64,000 nucleotides of DNA from Enterovirga rhinocerotis (GTDB taxonomy: Bacteria > Pseudomonadota > Alphaproteobacteria > Rhizobiales > Beijerinckiaceae): positions 868,001-932,000 of the forward strand of contig NZ_SNZR01000011.1 in NCBI RefSeq assembly GCF_004363955.1. Reading direction: 5' to 3'. The notes below the pieces were generated by a model. It saw nothing but the letters and a program-made list of their open reading frames with translations. It was not told where the DNA came from and searched no databases. The position numbers were made by a program, and so were the translations under genes. Shown here in pieces: positions 8,570-16,275 of this stretch. Within the stretch, counting starts at the first letter, position 1. Each line of letters opens with the position of its first letter.

Positions 8570-8707
8570 GGCGCGCGCCAACGCTTTTCGGATTTCCTTC
8601 AAAATCAGATCGCCGGAGCCGGCGAGCAGAAGATCGTTTGAGAAGCGGAGCACCCGAAATCCTTGTGCCTCCAGCCATCGGCTGCGTCGAGCATCATCAT
8701 CCATCTG
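8549..8707 (-). pseudogene. Remnant of a DUF559 (endonuclease-like) gene
   Basis: The minus-strand frame encodes ARRSRWLEAQGFRVLRFSND followed by a short helical C-terminus. This matches the end of DUF559/very-short-patch-repair-like endonuclease proteins, where a WLEAQGYRVLRFWN-type motif is near universal. Only about 50 residues remain. The N-terminal two thirds are absent, replaced upstream by repeat sequence, and no start with a ribosome site is visible. The remnant lies between two inverted family B repeats. It is probably non-functional. Confidence 0.7.
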
Positions 8708-8730
8708 GGCCGGAATCGGTGCGTCATCAC

Positions 8731-8781
8731 CCCTCATCCGACCCTGCTTCGCAGGGCCACCTTCTCCCACAAGGGGAGAAG
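8731..8781 (-). repeat. Family B palindromic repeat, copy 2 (inverted)
   Basis: CCCTCATCC, a small hairpin (CCCTGC TTC GCAGGG) and CACCTTCTCCCACAAGGGGA form the reverse complement of copy 1. Copies 1 and 2 face each other across the DUF559 remnant. Confidence 0.8.
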
Positions 8782-8795
8782 GGAATGCGTCAGCC

Positions 8796-10517
8796 TCAAT
8801 GAATCTCCGGCTCCGGGATGCCCTGCGCGCCCTCGAGATAGTCGAAATCGCAGCCCTCATGGGCCTGGAGGACATGCTGCGCGAACATCTTGTAGTAGCC
8901 GCGCGGATAGTTGCGCGGCGGGGGCGTCCAGGCCGCGACGCGCGCCTGGATCTCCTCGTCCTCGACATGGAGGTGGATCGAGCGCTTCGTGACGTCGACC
9001 GTGATCAGGTCGCCCGTCCGCACGGCCGCCAGCGGGCCGCGGATCGCCGATTCCGGGGAGACGTGCAGGATGCAGGCGCCGTAGCTCGTGCCGGACATCC
9101 GCGCGTCCGAGACGCGCAGCATGTCGCGCACGCCCTCCTTCAGCAGCTTCTTCGGGATCGGCAGCATGCCCCATTCGGGCATGCCCGGCCCGCCGATCGG
9201 GCCGGCATTGCGCAGCACCATGACGTGGTCGGGCGTGACGTCGAGATCCATGTCGTTCACCGCCTTCGACATCTCGTCGTAGCTGTCGAAGACGATGGCC
9301 GGGCCGGTATGGTGCAGGAGGCGCGGATCGGCGGCCGGCGGCTTGATCACGCAGCCATGCGGCGCGATGTTGCCGTAGAGGATCGCGGTGCCGCCCGAGG
9401 CCGCGATCGGCTTGTCGAGCGGGCGGATGACGTCGTCGTTATAGACCTCGGCCCCCTCGAGCCCCTCGCCGATCGTGCCGAAGACCGTCCGCGCCTCGAG
9501 ATGGAGCAGGTGCTCCAGCCGCTTCATCAGCCCGCGGATGCCGCCGGCGATGAAGAAATCCTCCATCAGCCACTCGCCCGAGGGGCGGAGGTTGCAGATC
9601 ACCGGCACCTTCTGGGCGAAGTCGTCGAAATCGGTGAGCTTGATCGGCACCCCCGCGCGCCGGGCCATGGCGACGAGATGGACCATGGCGTTGGTCGAGC
9701 CGGCGAGGGCGTTGTGGATGACGAGGGCGTTCTCGACCGAGCGCCGGTCCATGATGTCGGAGGGCTTCAGGTCCTCCCACACCATCTCGACGATGCGCTT
9801 GCCGCATTGCATCGCCATGCGCGAATGGGCGGCGTCGCCGGCCGGGATCGAGGACGAGCCCGGCAGCGAGAAGCCGAGCACCTCGGCGATCGAGGTCATG
9901 GTCGAGGCCGTGCCCATCGTCATGCAGGTACCGGCCGAGCGGGCGATGCCGGCCTCCATGTCGTTCCATTGCCGCTCGGAGATCGTGCCCGCCTCCTTCT
10001 CGGCATAGTATTTCCAGACGTCGGAGCCCGAGCCGAGGATCTTGCCGCCGAAATGGCCGCGCATCATGGGGCCGGCCGGCATGAAGATCATCGGCAGGTC
10101 CATCGAGATGCCGCCCATGATGGTGCCGGGCGTGGTCTTGTCGCAGCCGCCCATCAGCACCGCCCCGTCGACCGGATGCGAGCGCAGCAATTCCTCGACC
10201 TCGAGCGCGAGGAGGTTGCGGTAGAGCATCGAGGTGGGCTTGACGTATTGCTCGGAGAGCGAGAGCGCCGGCAGCTCGACCGGGAAGGCTCCGGCCTGCC
10301 AGATGCCGCGCTTGATGTCCTCCACCCGCTGCGGGAAATGGGTGTGGCACTGGGCGAGGTCGCTCCAGGTGTTGATGATGCCGATGACCGGCTTCGCCAT
10401 GAAGTCGTCGAGGGCATAGCCCATCTGCATCATGCGGGAGCGATGGCCGAAGCTGCGCAGGTCCTTCGGCCCGAACCAGCGCTGGCTGCGCAGTTCCTCC
10501 AGCGTCTTCCTCGCCAT
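8796..10517 (-). CDS. IlvD/Edd-family sugar-acid dehydratase (L-arabinonate/galactonate dehydratase type)
   Basis: An iron-sulfur dehydratase of 573 residues that converts an aldonic acid into a 2-keto-3-deoxy acid. The ATG at 10517 gives MARKTLEELRSQRWFG; the longer frame starts in repeat DNA. Family signatures: INTWSDLAQCHTHF (first cluster Cys), GGCDKTTPGTIMG (second Cys and Lys), SAGTCMTMGTASTM (third Cys), and GHFGGKILGSGSD. Length and the opening residues match L-arabinonate dehydratase rather than IlvD or Edd proper. It is flanked by the DHDPS-family lyase and the RraA-family gene on the same strand, which supports a sugar-acid pathway. The exact sugar is unproven. Confidence 0.88.
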   Translation of the reverse strand: MARKTLEELRSQRWFGPKDLRSFGHRSRMMQMGYALDDFMAKPVIGIINTWSDLAQCHTHFPQRVEDIKRGIWQAGAFPVELPALSLSEQYVKPTSMLYRNLLALEVEELLRSHPVDGAVLMGGCDKTTPGTIMGGISMDLPMIFMPAGPMMRGHFGGKILGSGSDVWKYYAEKEAGTISERQWNDMEAGIARSAGTCMTMGTASTMTSIAEVLGFSLPGSSSIPAGDAAHSRMAMQCGKRIVEMVWEDLKPSDIMDRRSVENALVIHNALAGSTNAMVHLVAMARRAGVPIKLTDFDDFAQKVPVICNLRPSGEWLMEDFFIAGGIRGLMKRLEHLLHLEARTVFGTIGEGLEGAEVYNDDVIRPLDKPIAASGGTAILYGNIAPHGCVIKPPAADPRLLHHTGPAIVFDSYDEMSKAVNDMDLDVTPDHVMVLRNAGPIGGPGMPEWGMLPIPKKLLKEGVRDMLRVSDARMSGTSYGACILHVSPESAIRGPLAAVRTGDLITVDVTKRSIHLHVEDEEIQARVAAWTPPPRNYPRGYYKMFAQHVLQAHEGCDFDYLEGAQGIPEPEIH

Positions 10518-10564
10518 CGCGCTTCCTCGTGCTCCCGTTTGGGACCGTTCTAAGCCTTGCCATC

Positions 10565-10589
10565 CGTCATTGCGAGCGCAGCGAAGCAA
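10565..10589. repeat. Family C palindromic repeat, half element
   Basis: CGTCATTGCGAGCGCAGCGA followed by AGCAA is the left half of a common alphaproteobacterial interspersed element. A complete copy is at 36947-37025. Confidence 0.6.
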
Positions 10590-10628
10590 CCCAGACCGGA
10601 AAGGCAGGCAGACTCTTTACGCCGCCCG

Positions 10629-10681
10629 CTTCTCCCCTTGCGGGAGAAGTCGAGTCACGCCTCGGCGTGACCGGATGAGGG
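10629..10681 (+). repeat. Family B palindromic repeat, copy 3
   Basis: CTTCTCCCCTTGCGGGAGAA, a variable middle hairpin (GTCACGCC TCG GCGTGAC) and GGATGAGGG. The middle stem sequence differs from other copies but keeps pairing, which suggests that structure is what is conserved. Confidence 0.8.
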
Positions 10682-10709
10682 GGAACCCGCTATCGGCGTC
10701 GAGCCGCGC

Positions 10710-10760
10710 CCCTCATCCGTCAGCGCTTCGCGCTGCCACCTTCTCCCGCAAGGGGAGAAG
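10710..10760 (-). repeat. Family B palindromic repeat, copy 4 (inverted)
   Basis: CCCTCATCC, the middle stem CAGCGC TTC GCGCTG, then CACCTTCTCCCGCAAGGGGA. It is inverted relative to copy 3, which lies 28 nt away. Together they fill most of the 250-bp gap between the dehydratase and RraA-family genes. Confidence 0.8.
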
Positions 10761-10767
10761 GGCGCGC

Positions 10768-11487
10768 CTATCGTCCCCGTTCCTTCCGCCAGGCGGCGAA
10801 AACCTCGAGGTTGCTCTCGTCGGTCGGCGGATAGAGGCCGAGGATGCTCTGGCCGGCGAGGACGCGCTCGGTGACGAAATCCTCGTAGGCCGTCATCTCG
10901 GTCGCCTCGTCGGCGATCTCGTCCGCGAGATGGGCCGGGATGACGAGGCAGCCCTCGGCGTCGCCGACGATCACGTCGCCGGGGAAGACCGGTGCATCGC
11001 CGCAGCCGATCGGCACGTTGATGTCGATCGCCTGGTGCAGGGTCAGGTTGGTCGGGGCCGAGGGCCGATGGTGGTAGCAGGGGAAGTCGAGCGTCTCGAG
11101 CTCCGGCGTGTCGCGGAAGCCGCCATCCGTGACGATCCCAGCCGCTCCGCGCACCATCAGCCGCGAGATCAGGATCGAGCCGGCCGAGGCCGCGCGTGCG
11201 TCCTTGCGGCTGTCGATGACGAAGACGCAGCCGGGCGGGCATTGCTCGACGGCTGCGCGCTGGGGGTGGTTGCGGTCGCGGAAGACGGTGATCGGGTTCA
11301 GGTCCTCGCGGGCCGGCATGTAGCGGAGCGTGAAGGCCTCGCCCACCATCGTGCCGGCATTCGGATTGATGCGGCGGACGTCCTGGATCCACTGGTTGCG
11401 CAGGCCGCGCTTGAACAGGGCCGTCATGATGGTCGGCGTCGCGACCGCCTTCAGCTTCTCCCGCGTCGCCTCCGACAGCGAACCCAT
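10768..11487 (-). CDS. RraA/HMG-aldolase-family protein
   Basis: A 239-residue protein of the RraA-like fold, which includes RNase E inhibitors and class II 4-hydroxy-4-methyl-2-oxoglutarate aldolases. The conserved metal/substrate segment is visible as GAAGIVTDGGFRDTPEL, preceded by a GSILISRLMVR helix and followed by GCGDAPVFPGDVIVGDAEG. This Gly/Asp-rich segment is complete, so enzymatic activity is plausible. GGAGG precedes ATG 11487. Proteins of this size often lie next to arabinonate/galactonate dehydratases, and here the gene is upstream of one on the same strand. A role in sugar-acid breakdown is more likely than RNase regulation. Confidence 0.8.
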   Translation of the reverse strand: MGSLSEATREKLKAVATPTIMTALFKRGLRNQWIQDVRRINPNAGTMVGEAFTLRYMPAREDLNPITVFRDRNHPQRAAVEQCPPGCVFVIDSRKDARAASAGSILISRLMVRGAAGIVTDGGFRDTPELETLDFPCYHHRPSAPTNLTLHQAIDINVPIGCGDAPVFPGDVIVGDAEGCLVIPAHLADEIADEATEMTAYEDFVTERVLAGQSILGLYPPTDESNLEVFAAWRKERGR

Positions 11488-11579
11488 GGCTTTCCTCCGA
11501 TTGCGTTCTTCCGGCGGCCATCGGTGGGCTTCGGCGCCGGCGCGTCAAGGGAGAATGGCGTGGGCCGCGCCAGACGGGC

Positions 11580-12026
11580 TCAGTCGCCGATGCCCTCGCG
11601 GCCCTGGATCGTCATCAGCGTCGCCGTGAGGAGCGCGATCAGCCGCTCCTTGCCCTCCGCCTCGGCGAAGACCTCGGCCTGGGCGAGGGTCAGGGTACGG
11701 CCCGCCTTCACCACGCGGCCTCGCGCGACGATCCGCTCGCCGGTCGCAGGCGCGAGGAGGTTGATCTTGAACTCGGTCGTGAGCACCCCGGCCCCGTCCG
11801 GCATCAGGCTCAAAGCCGCGTAGCCCGCCGCGCTGTCGGCAATGGCGCTGACGGCGCCGGCATGGACGAAGCCGTGCTGCTGCGAGACGGCCGCAGCCGG
11901 ACGGAGCGCGATCTCGACGTGGCCGGGCGAGACGGCCTCCAGCGTCGCTCCGAGCGTCGCCATCAGGCCCTGCTTGGCGAAGCTCGCCCGTATGCGCGCG
12001 TCGCAATCCCTCGACGTAGCGTCCAC
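11580..12026 (-). CDS. PaaI-family hotdog thioesterase
   Basis: A 148-residue single hotdog-fold protein that probably hydrolyses acyl- or aryl-CoA thioesters. The core motif is HGFVHAGAVSAIADSAAGYA (residues about 51-70), equivalent to the HGG..A.D segment of PaaI, with Asp as likely catalytic residue. FKINLLAPATGERIVARGRV follows. The start is a GTG at 12026 with AGGAG a few bases upstream. It is transcribed divergently from polA. The substrate cannot be inferred. Confidence 0.85.
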   Translation of the reverse strand: MDATSRDCDARIRASFAKQGLMATLGATLEAVSPGHVEIALRPAAAVSQQHGFVHAGAVSAIADSAAGYAALSLMPDGAGVLTTEFKINLLAPATGERIVARGRVVKAGRTLTLAQAEVFAEAEGKERLIALLTATLMTIQGREGIGD

Positions 12027-12064
12027 ACCTTTCTCCTTTCACGCCTGTCGGCGCCTCACCCCGT

Positions 12065-12164
12065 CCTCATCCTGAGGAAGGCCTGTGAAAGCAAGCCGTC
12101 TCGAAGGGCGCGCCACGTCGAGCGTGCTTCGAGACGGCCCGCGAGCGGGCCTCCTCAGCATGAC
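12065..12164. repeat. Family A palindromic repeat, intergenic copy
   Basis: The outer arms are CTCATCCTGAGGA and TCCTCAGCATGA. An inner stem is formed by CCGTCTCGAAG and CTTCGAGACGG. About 100 nt, between the thioesterase and polA genes. It has the same architecture as the copy embedded in ligD. Confidence 0.75.
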
Positions 12165-12257
12165 GCAGGGCGAAGGACCATGCAGCGTCGATCTCCGACC
12201 CTTCCCCCGCATCATGCCCCAGTGGCATCGGGGCCGGCGAGGGGCTATCTCCTTGCC

Positions 12258-15200
12258 ATGAGCGCAGCCCCGCCCCCGCTTCCCGGCCCCGGCGATCAGG
12301 TCTTCCTGGTCGACGGCTCCTCCTTCGTGTTCCGGGCCTATTTCCAGTCCATGAACCAGGACCGGAAATACAACACCCGCGCCGGCGACAACCTGCCGAC
12401 GGGGGCCGTCCGGCTCTTCTGCACGAAGCTGATGCAGTTCATCAGGGACGGGGCGACGGGCCTCAAGCCCACCCATCTCGCCATCGTCTTCGACAAGTCA
12501 GAGGTCTCGTTCCGGAACGAGCTCTACGCCGATTACAAGGCCCACCGGCCCGATCCCCCGGCCGAGCTGATCCCGCAATTCGGCCTGATGCGCGAGGCGG
12601 TGCGGGCCTTCGGCCTCGTGCCGATCGAACAGGGGGGCTTCGAGGCGGACGACATCATCGCGACCTATGCCTGCCAAGCCTCCGCGAACGGGGCGGAGGT
12701 GCTGATCGTCTCCTCCGACAAGGACCTCATGCAGATGGTCCGGCCGGGTGTGACCATGTACGATTTCGAGAGCGGCATTCCGGGCAAGCCCGGCCACCGG
12801 CCCGAGCGCCGGCTCGATCGCGACGGCGTCATCGACAAGTTCGGCGTGCCGCCCGAGAAGGTGATCGACGTCCAGGCGCTGATCGGCGACCCGACCGACA
12901 ACGTGCCGGGCGTGCCGGGGATCGGCCCTAAGGCCGCGGCGACGATTGTTTCGGAAGTTGGATCGATAGACAAAATCCTGTCGTACAAGGGGCGCGCCTC
13001 TGAACTTGATGCCTTTTTGCAGGAGAAGCTCAATAAGTATCAATCTGATATCGATGAGGTGGCCGGGAGATCGATAAAGATTGGTTCAGGTGCGCAGATT
13101 GCCGATATTCTGCAGACAAGATTTGGTATATCTGATTTGCCGAGAGATAAGAAAGGGAGTGCGACGATCGATGCTGCTCTCCTGGAGTCGTTAGCGATAG
13201 AGAACGAATGGTGTCGTGCGATTGTTCTTGCTCGTAATTTGTCGCGAGTGATTGGCAGTGCCGTTCAGAAAATACTTGATGCCGATGAACAGGCCCGCAT
13301 CTCGAAGAAGCTGGTGACGCTCACCTGCGACATGGAGGTCGACGTACCGCTCGGGGTGACGCGGATCGGCGATTTCGACCCGAAGCCCCTCGTCGCCTTC
13401 GGCAAGGCCCTGCGGCTCGACGCCTTCGTCAAGCGCGTCGCGACCCTCTACGATGTCGATCCGGATGCGGTCGATCCGGACCCCGTCCTTTCGCGTCCCT
13501 GGGATGCGGCGAGCGGCGCCTGGCTCGACGGCGATGCTCTCGCACCTCCGGTCGCGCAGGCGGCGGACGAGAGCCGCGGAAGCGAGGGCGCGACGAGCGC
13601 GAACGGCTCCGCCGGCCCGAGCCCGGCGCGGACGCCCGCCGTCCTCGCGGAGGAGCGCAAGGGTGCCATGCGGGCGCTCGCTTTCGACACCGCCCGCTAC
13701 CGCACGCTCTCCGATCTCGCCGAACTCGACCGCTGGATCGCTGCCGCGCGCGAGCATGGCGAGGTCGCGATCGACCTCGTGACCGAGGGGCCGGACCCGA
13801 TGCGCGCGGCGATCGTCGGCATCGCGCTGGCGCTCGAGCCGGGCCTTGCCGGCTACATCCCGCTCGCCCATCGCTCGGGCGAGGACCTCCTGTCGAACGG
13901 CCTCGTGCCGGACCAGATCGCGGAGGGCGAGGCGCTGGCGCGGCTGAAGCCGCTGCTTGAGGACGGGGCCGTCCTCAAGGTCGGGCAGAACATCAAGCGG
14001 GATGCGCTGACGCTCCGCCGCCACGGCATCGACATGGCGCCGCTCGACGACGTCATGCTCGTCTCCTACGCGCTCGATGCCGGCCGGGCCGGGCTCGCCA
14101 ATCACGGGCTCGATGCCGCCTCCGCGTTCTATCTCGGCCACGCGCCCGCCGCCGTCACCGAGGTGACGGGCAAGGGTCGGGGCGCGGTCGCCTTCGCGCT
14201 CGCGCCCCTCGACCGCGCGACCCAGCACGCGGCCGAGAGCCCGGATGTCGCGATCCGCCTCCATCGCGTCCTGAAACCGCGCCTCGCGGCCGAGCGGATG
14301 ACGACGGTCTACGAAACGCTGGAGCGGCCGCTCGTCCCCGTCCTCGCCCGGATGGAGGAGCGCGGCATCCAGGTCGACCGCCAGATCCTTTCGCGCATGT
14401 CCGGCGATTTCGCGCAGACCATCGCCCGCGTCGAGGACGAGGTCTACGAGACGGCGGGCGAGCGCTTCACCATCGGCTCCCCGAAGCAGCTCGCCGAGAT
14501 CTTGTTCGGCAAGTTCGGCCTGCCGGGGGCGAAGAAGACGGCGACCGGGCAATGGTCGACCGGCGCACGGCTGCTGGAGGATCTGTCGGAGACCTCGGAT
14601 CATCCGCTGCCGCGCAAGGTGCTGGAATGGCGCCAGCTGACGAAGCTCAAGAGCTACACGGACGCGCTGCCGACCTACATCCATCCCGAGACCGGCCGCG
14701 TCCACACCTCGTATTCGCTGGCAGCGACGACGACGGGCCGGCTGTCATCGACCGATCCGAACCTCCAGAACATCCCGATCCGCACCGAGGAGGGCCGCAA
14801 GATCCGGCAGGCCTTCGTGCCGGCGCCGGGGATGAAGCTCGTCAGCGCGGATTATTCGCAGATCGAACTGCGCATCCTCGCCCACATGGCCGACATCCCG
14901 CAGCTCGTCGACGCCTTCGCCAACGGCATCGACATCCACGCGACGACGGCCTCCGAGATGTTCGGCGTGCCTGTCGAAGGGATGCCGCCCGAGATCAGAC
15001 GGAGGGCCAAGGCGATCAATTTCGGCATCGTCTACGGCATCTCGGCCTTCGGGCTCGCGAACCAGCTTGGCATCCCGCGGGCCGAGGCGTCCGACTACAT
15101 CCGTCGGTATTTCGAGCGTTTCCCCGGCATCAAGACCTACATGGACGAGACGAAGCGCTTCTGCCGCGAGACCGGGTATGTGCGCACGATCTTCGGGCGC

Positions 15201-15536
15201 CTCTGCCATTACCCCGACATCACCGCCTCGAACCCGTCTCTGCGCGCGGCGGTCGAGCGGCAGGCCATCAACGCGCCGATCCAAGGCTCTGCCGCCGACA
15301 TCATCCGCCGCGCCATGGTCCGGATGGAGGATGCGCTGGCCGAGGCGAAGCTCTCCGCCCGGATGCTGCTTCAGGTCCACGACGAACTCGTCTTCGAGGT
15401 GCCGGACGAGGAGGTCGAGGCGACGCTTCCGGTGATCTCGCGGGTGATGCAGGACGCGCCCCATCCCGCCGCCGCGCTCAAGGTGCCGCTGGCCGTGGAT
15501 GCGCGGGCAGGCGCGAACTGGGACGCGGCGCATTGA
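12258..15536 (+). CDS. polA: DNA polymerase I with a low-GC, thumb-like insert and a degenerate proofreading domain
   Basis: Family A polymerase for Okazaki-fragment maturation and repair; 1092 residues, longer than the usual 930-1030. The ATG at 12258 gives MSAAPPPLPGPGDQVFLVDGS. Residues about 15-230 are the 5'-nuclease domain (EADDIIATYA, SSDKDLMQMV, GIGPKAAATIV). Residues about 230-344 are an anomalous low-GC segment (12945-13288). QARISKKLVTLTCD then resumes the normal sequence. The 3'-5' exonuclease domain keeps ExoI Asp506 and the ExoII NIKRD Asp, but has Val508, His657 and Ser661 at the usual Glu, Tyr and Asp sites. The polymerase domain is intact: DYSQIELRILAHMADIPQ, RRRAKAINFGIVYGIS, LLQVHDELVFEVP. 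Polymerase and nuclease activity are expected; proofreading is doubtful. Confidence 0.95.
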   Translation: MSAAPPPLPGPGDQVFLVDGSSFVFRAYFQSMNQDRKYNTRAGDNLPTGAVRLFCTKLMQFIRDGATGLKPTHLAIVFDKSEVSFRNELYADYKAHRPDPPAELIPQFGLMREAVRAFGLVPIEQGGFEADDIIATYACQASANGAEVLIVSSDKDLMQMVRPGVTMYDFESGIPGKPGHRPERRLDRDGVIDKFGVPPEKVIDVQALIGDPTDNVPGVPGIGPKAAATIVSEVGSIDKILSYKGRASELDAFLQEKLNKYQSDIDEVAGRSIKIGSGAQIADILQTRFGISDLPRDKKGSATIDAALLESLAIENEWCRAIVLARNLSRVIGSAVQKILDADEQARISKKLVTLTCDMEVDVPLGVTRIGDFDPKPLVAFGKALRLDAFVKRVATLYDVDPDAVDPDPVLSRPWDAASGAWLDGDALAPPVAQAADESRGSEGATSANGSAGPSPARTPAVLAEERKGAMRALAFDTARYRTLSDLAELDRWIAAAREHGEVAIDLVTEGPDPMRAAIVGIALALEPGLAGYIPLAHRSGEDLLSNGLVPDQIAEGEALARLKPLLEDGAVLKVGQNIKRDALTLRRHGIDMAPLDDVMLVSYALDAGRAGLANHGLDAASAFYLGHAPAAVTEVTGKGRGAVAFALAPLDRATQHAAESPDVAIRLHRVLKPRLAAERMTTVYETLERPLVPVLARMEERGIQVDRQILSRMSGDFAQTIARVEDEVYETAGERFTIGSPKQLAEILFGKFGLPGAKKTATGQWSTGARLLEDLSETSDHPLPRKVLEWRQLTKLKSYTDALPTYIHPETGRVHTSYSLAATTTGRLSSTDPNLQNIPIRTEEGRKIRQAFVPAPGMKLVSADYSQIELRILAHMADIPQLVDAFANGIDIHATTASEMFGVPVEGMPPEIRRRAKAINFGIVYGISAFGLANQLGIPRAEASDYIRRYFERFPGIKTYMDETKRFCRETGYVRTIFGRLCHYPDITASNPSLRAAVERQAINAPIQGSAADIIRRAMVRMEDALAEAKLSARMLLQVHDELVFEVPDEEVEATLPVISRVMQDAPHPAAALKVPLAVDARAGANWDAAH
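12945..13288 (+). other. In-frame low-GC segment within polA encoding a second thumb-like module
   Basis: By hand count 143 of 300 bases at 12961-13260 are G or C (48%), against 85 of 120 (71%) in the polA lines 12841-12900 and 13381-13440. The frame is open throughout. The translation contains EVAGRSIKIGSGAQIADIL then TRFG, a KKG, DAALLESLA and ARNLSR. The protein's own thumb at residues about 730-790 has ETAGERFTIGSPKQLAEIL, KFGL, LLEDL and WRQLTK in the same order and at similar spacing. The segment replaces the ordinary short linker after the helix-hairpin-helix of the 5'-nuclease domain. ACTTGATGCC occurs near both ends, at 13004 and 13274. Confidence 0.8.
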
Positions 15537-15538
15537 CA

Positions 15539-15564
15539 AGCGGCGCCCCGAAGCGGGCGCCGCT
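15539..15564. terminator. Bidirectional terminator downstream of polA
   Basis: AGCGGCGCCC and GGGCGCCGCT form a perfect 10-bp stem with a CGAAGC loop, 2 nt after the polA stop. It faces a convergent gene ending at 15601. No T-run. Confidence 0.65.
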
Positions 15565-15600
15565 CCTCGTCCGCTGCGAGAAGCGGCGCCGCGGTCCGGC

Positions 15601-15894
15601 TTAACGGTAGCGCGGGCCGCCGCTCACATTGCCGAGATTCTGCTGGTGAGCGGGGCGCGACGGATTGCGCGCATGCGGCGAGCCGGCGGCGCCATAACCG
15701 CGACGATAGTGCATCCGGCGCGCGGCGCGGCGCTGCTGGATCCGATGGCGCCTCGTGTGCCGGACGCTTTCCACCTGGAGTTCGGGGGCTGCGACCGGTC
15801 CGAACGTAACGGGCGCCGCCTGAGCGGGGGCCGTGGGGGCGCCGATCAGCAGGATGCCGGCTGCCATCACGGCCGGAACGATGAAACGCATCAT
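15601..15894 (-). CDS. Small exported basic protein of unknown function
   Basis: A 97-residue product with a clear signal peptide (MMRFIVPAVMAAGILLIGA then a cleavage region ending PAQAA). The mature part of about 65 residues is rich in Arg, His, Gly and Tyr (RRAARRMHYRRGYG), which suggests a cell-wall or polyanion-associated protein. Two adjacent ATGs exist at 15894 and 15891; GGAG lies about 9 nt before the first. No domain was recognised. It is convergent with polA. Confidence 0.6.
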   Translation of the reverse strand: MMRFIVPAVMAAGILLIGAPTAPAQAAPVTFGPVAAPELQVESVRHTRRHRIQQRRAARRMHYRRGYGAAGSPHARNPSRPAHQQNLGNVSGGPRYR

Positions 15895-15998
15895 GGGAAG
15901 ATTCTCCGATCGATCGGTATGTCGTCGGAGCATCCAAGGCGGGCACGCCGCCTTTGTTCCTGATTCGAGGCTCTTTCCGCCCGCGCAGCGGCCAACGG

Positions 15999-16184
15999 TC
16001 AGGAAAAAGACGAGCCTTGCACGAATTCCGAGCTCTTCCGCTTCGTCCGCTTCTTCTTGGACTTCGTCTTCTGCTCGTAGCCGCCGCCGGCTCCCGGGCC
16101 TGCGCTGGCGGGGGAGGGGGCGAGGGTCGTTGCCGCGAACGCGAAGGCGCCGAGGAGGCCGGAGAGGATGAGAAGGGACCGCAT
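15999..16184 (-). CDS. Short exported lysine-rich protein of unknown function
   Basis: A 61-residue product. MRSLLILSGLLGAFAFAATT and a following PASA site make a convincing signal peptide. The mature part, about 33 residues, begins GPGAGGGYEQ and continues with a strongly basic TKSKKKRTKRKSS run. The ATG at 16184 is favoured because the longer frame lacks a signal peptide. It lies between two other exported-protein genes on the same strand. Function unknown; coding status moderately likely. Confidence 0.5.
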   Translation of the reverse strand: MRSLLILSGLLGAFAFAATTLAPSPASAGPGAGGGYEQKTKSKKKRTKRKSSEFVQGSSFS

Positions 16185-16275
16185 GGGCACTGGGCTCCGA
16201 TGATCGCACTGGGTGAACGCTAAGCGCGGGGTCGTTTCGGCCCGATGTCGTCGCCTCGCGAGCACGCTGCGTGCT

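Noticed and set aside
8549-8968. A full-length gene of 139 codons on the minus strand
   Set aside because: Only the last third matches DUF559. The rest is antisense of the dehydratase end and repeat DNA, so it is called a remnant.
368-12164. Transposon ends or an IS element formed by the family A repeats at 368 and 12065
   Set aside because: The repeats are self-contained palindromes about 11.7 kb apart with normal housekeeping and metabolic genes between, and no transposase.
12945-13288. Intein or group II intron in polA
   Set aside because: No intein splice-block residues (Cys/Ser start, His-Asn end) and no homing endonuclease motifs. The segment is far too short and is coding in frame, so splicing is not needed.
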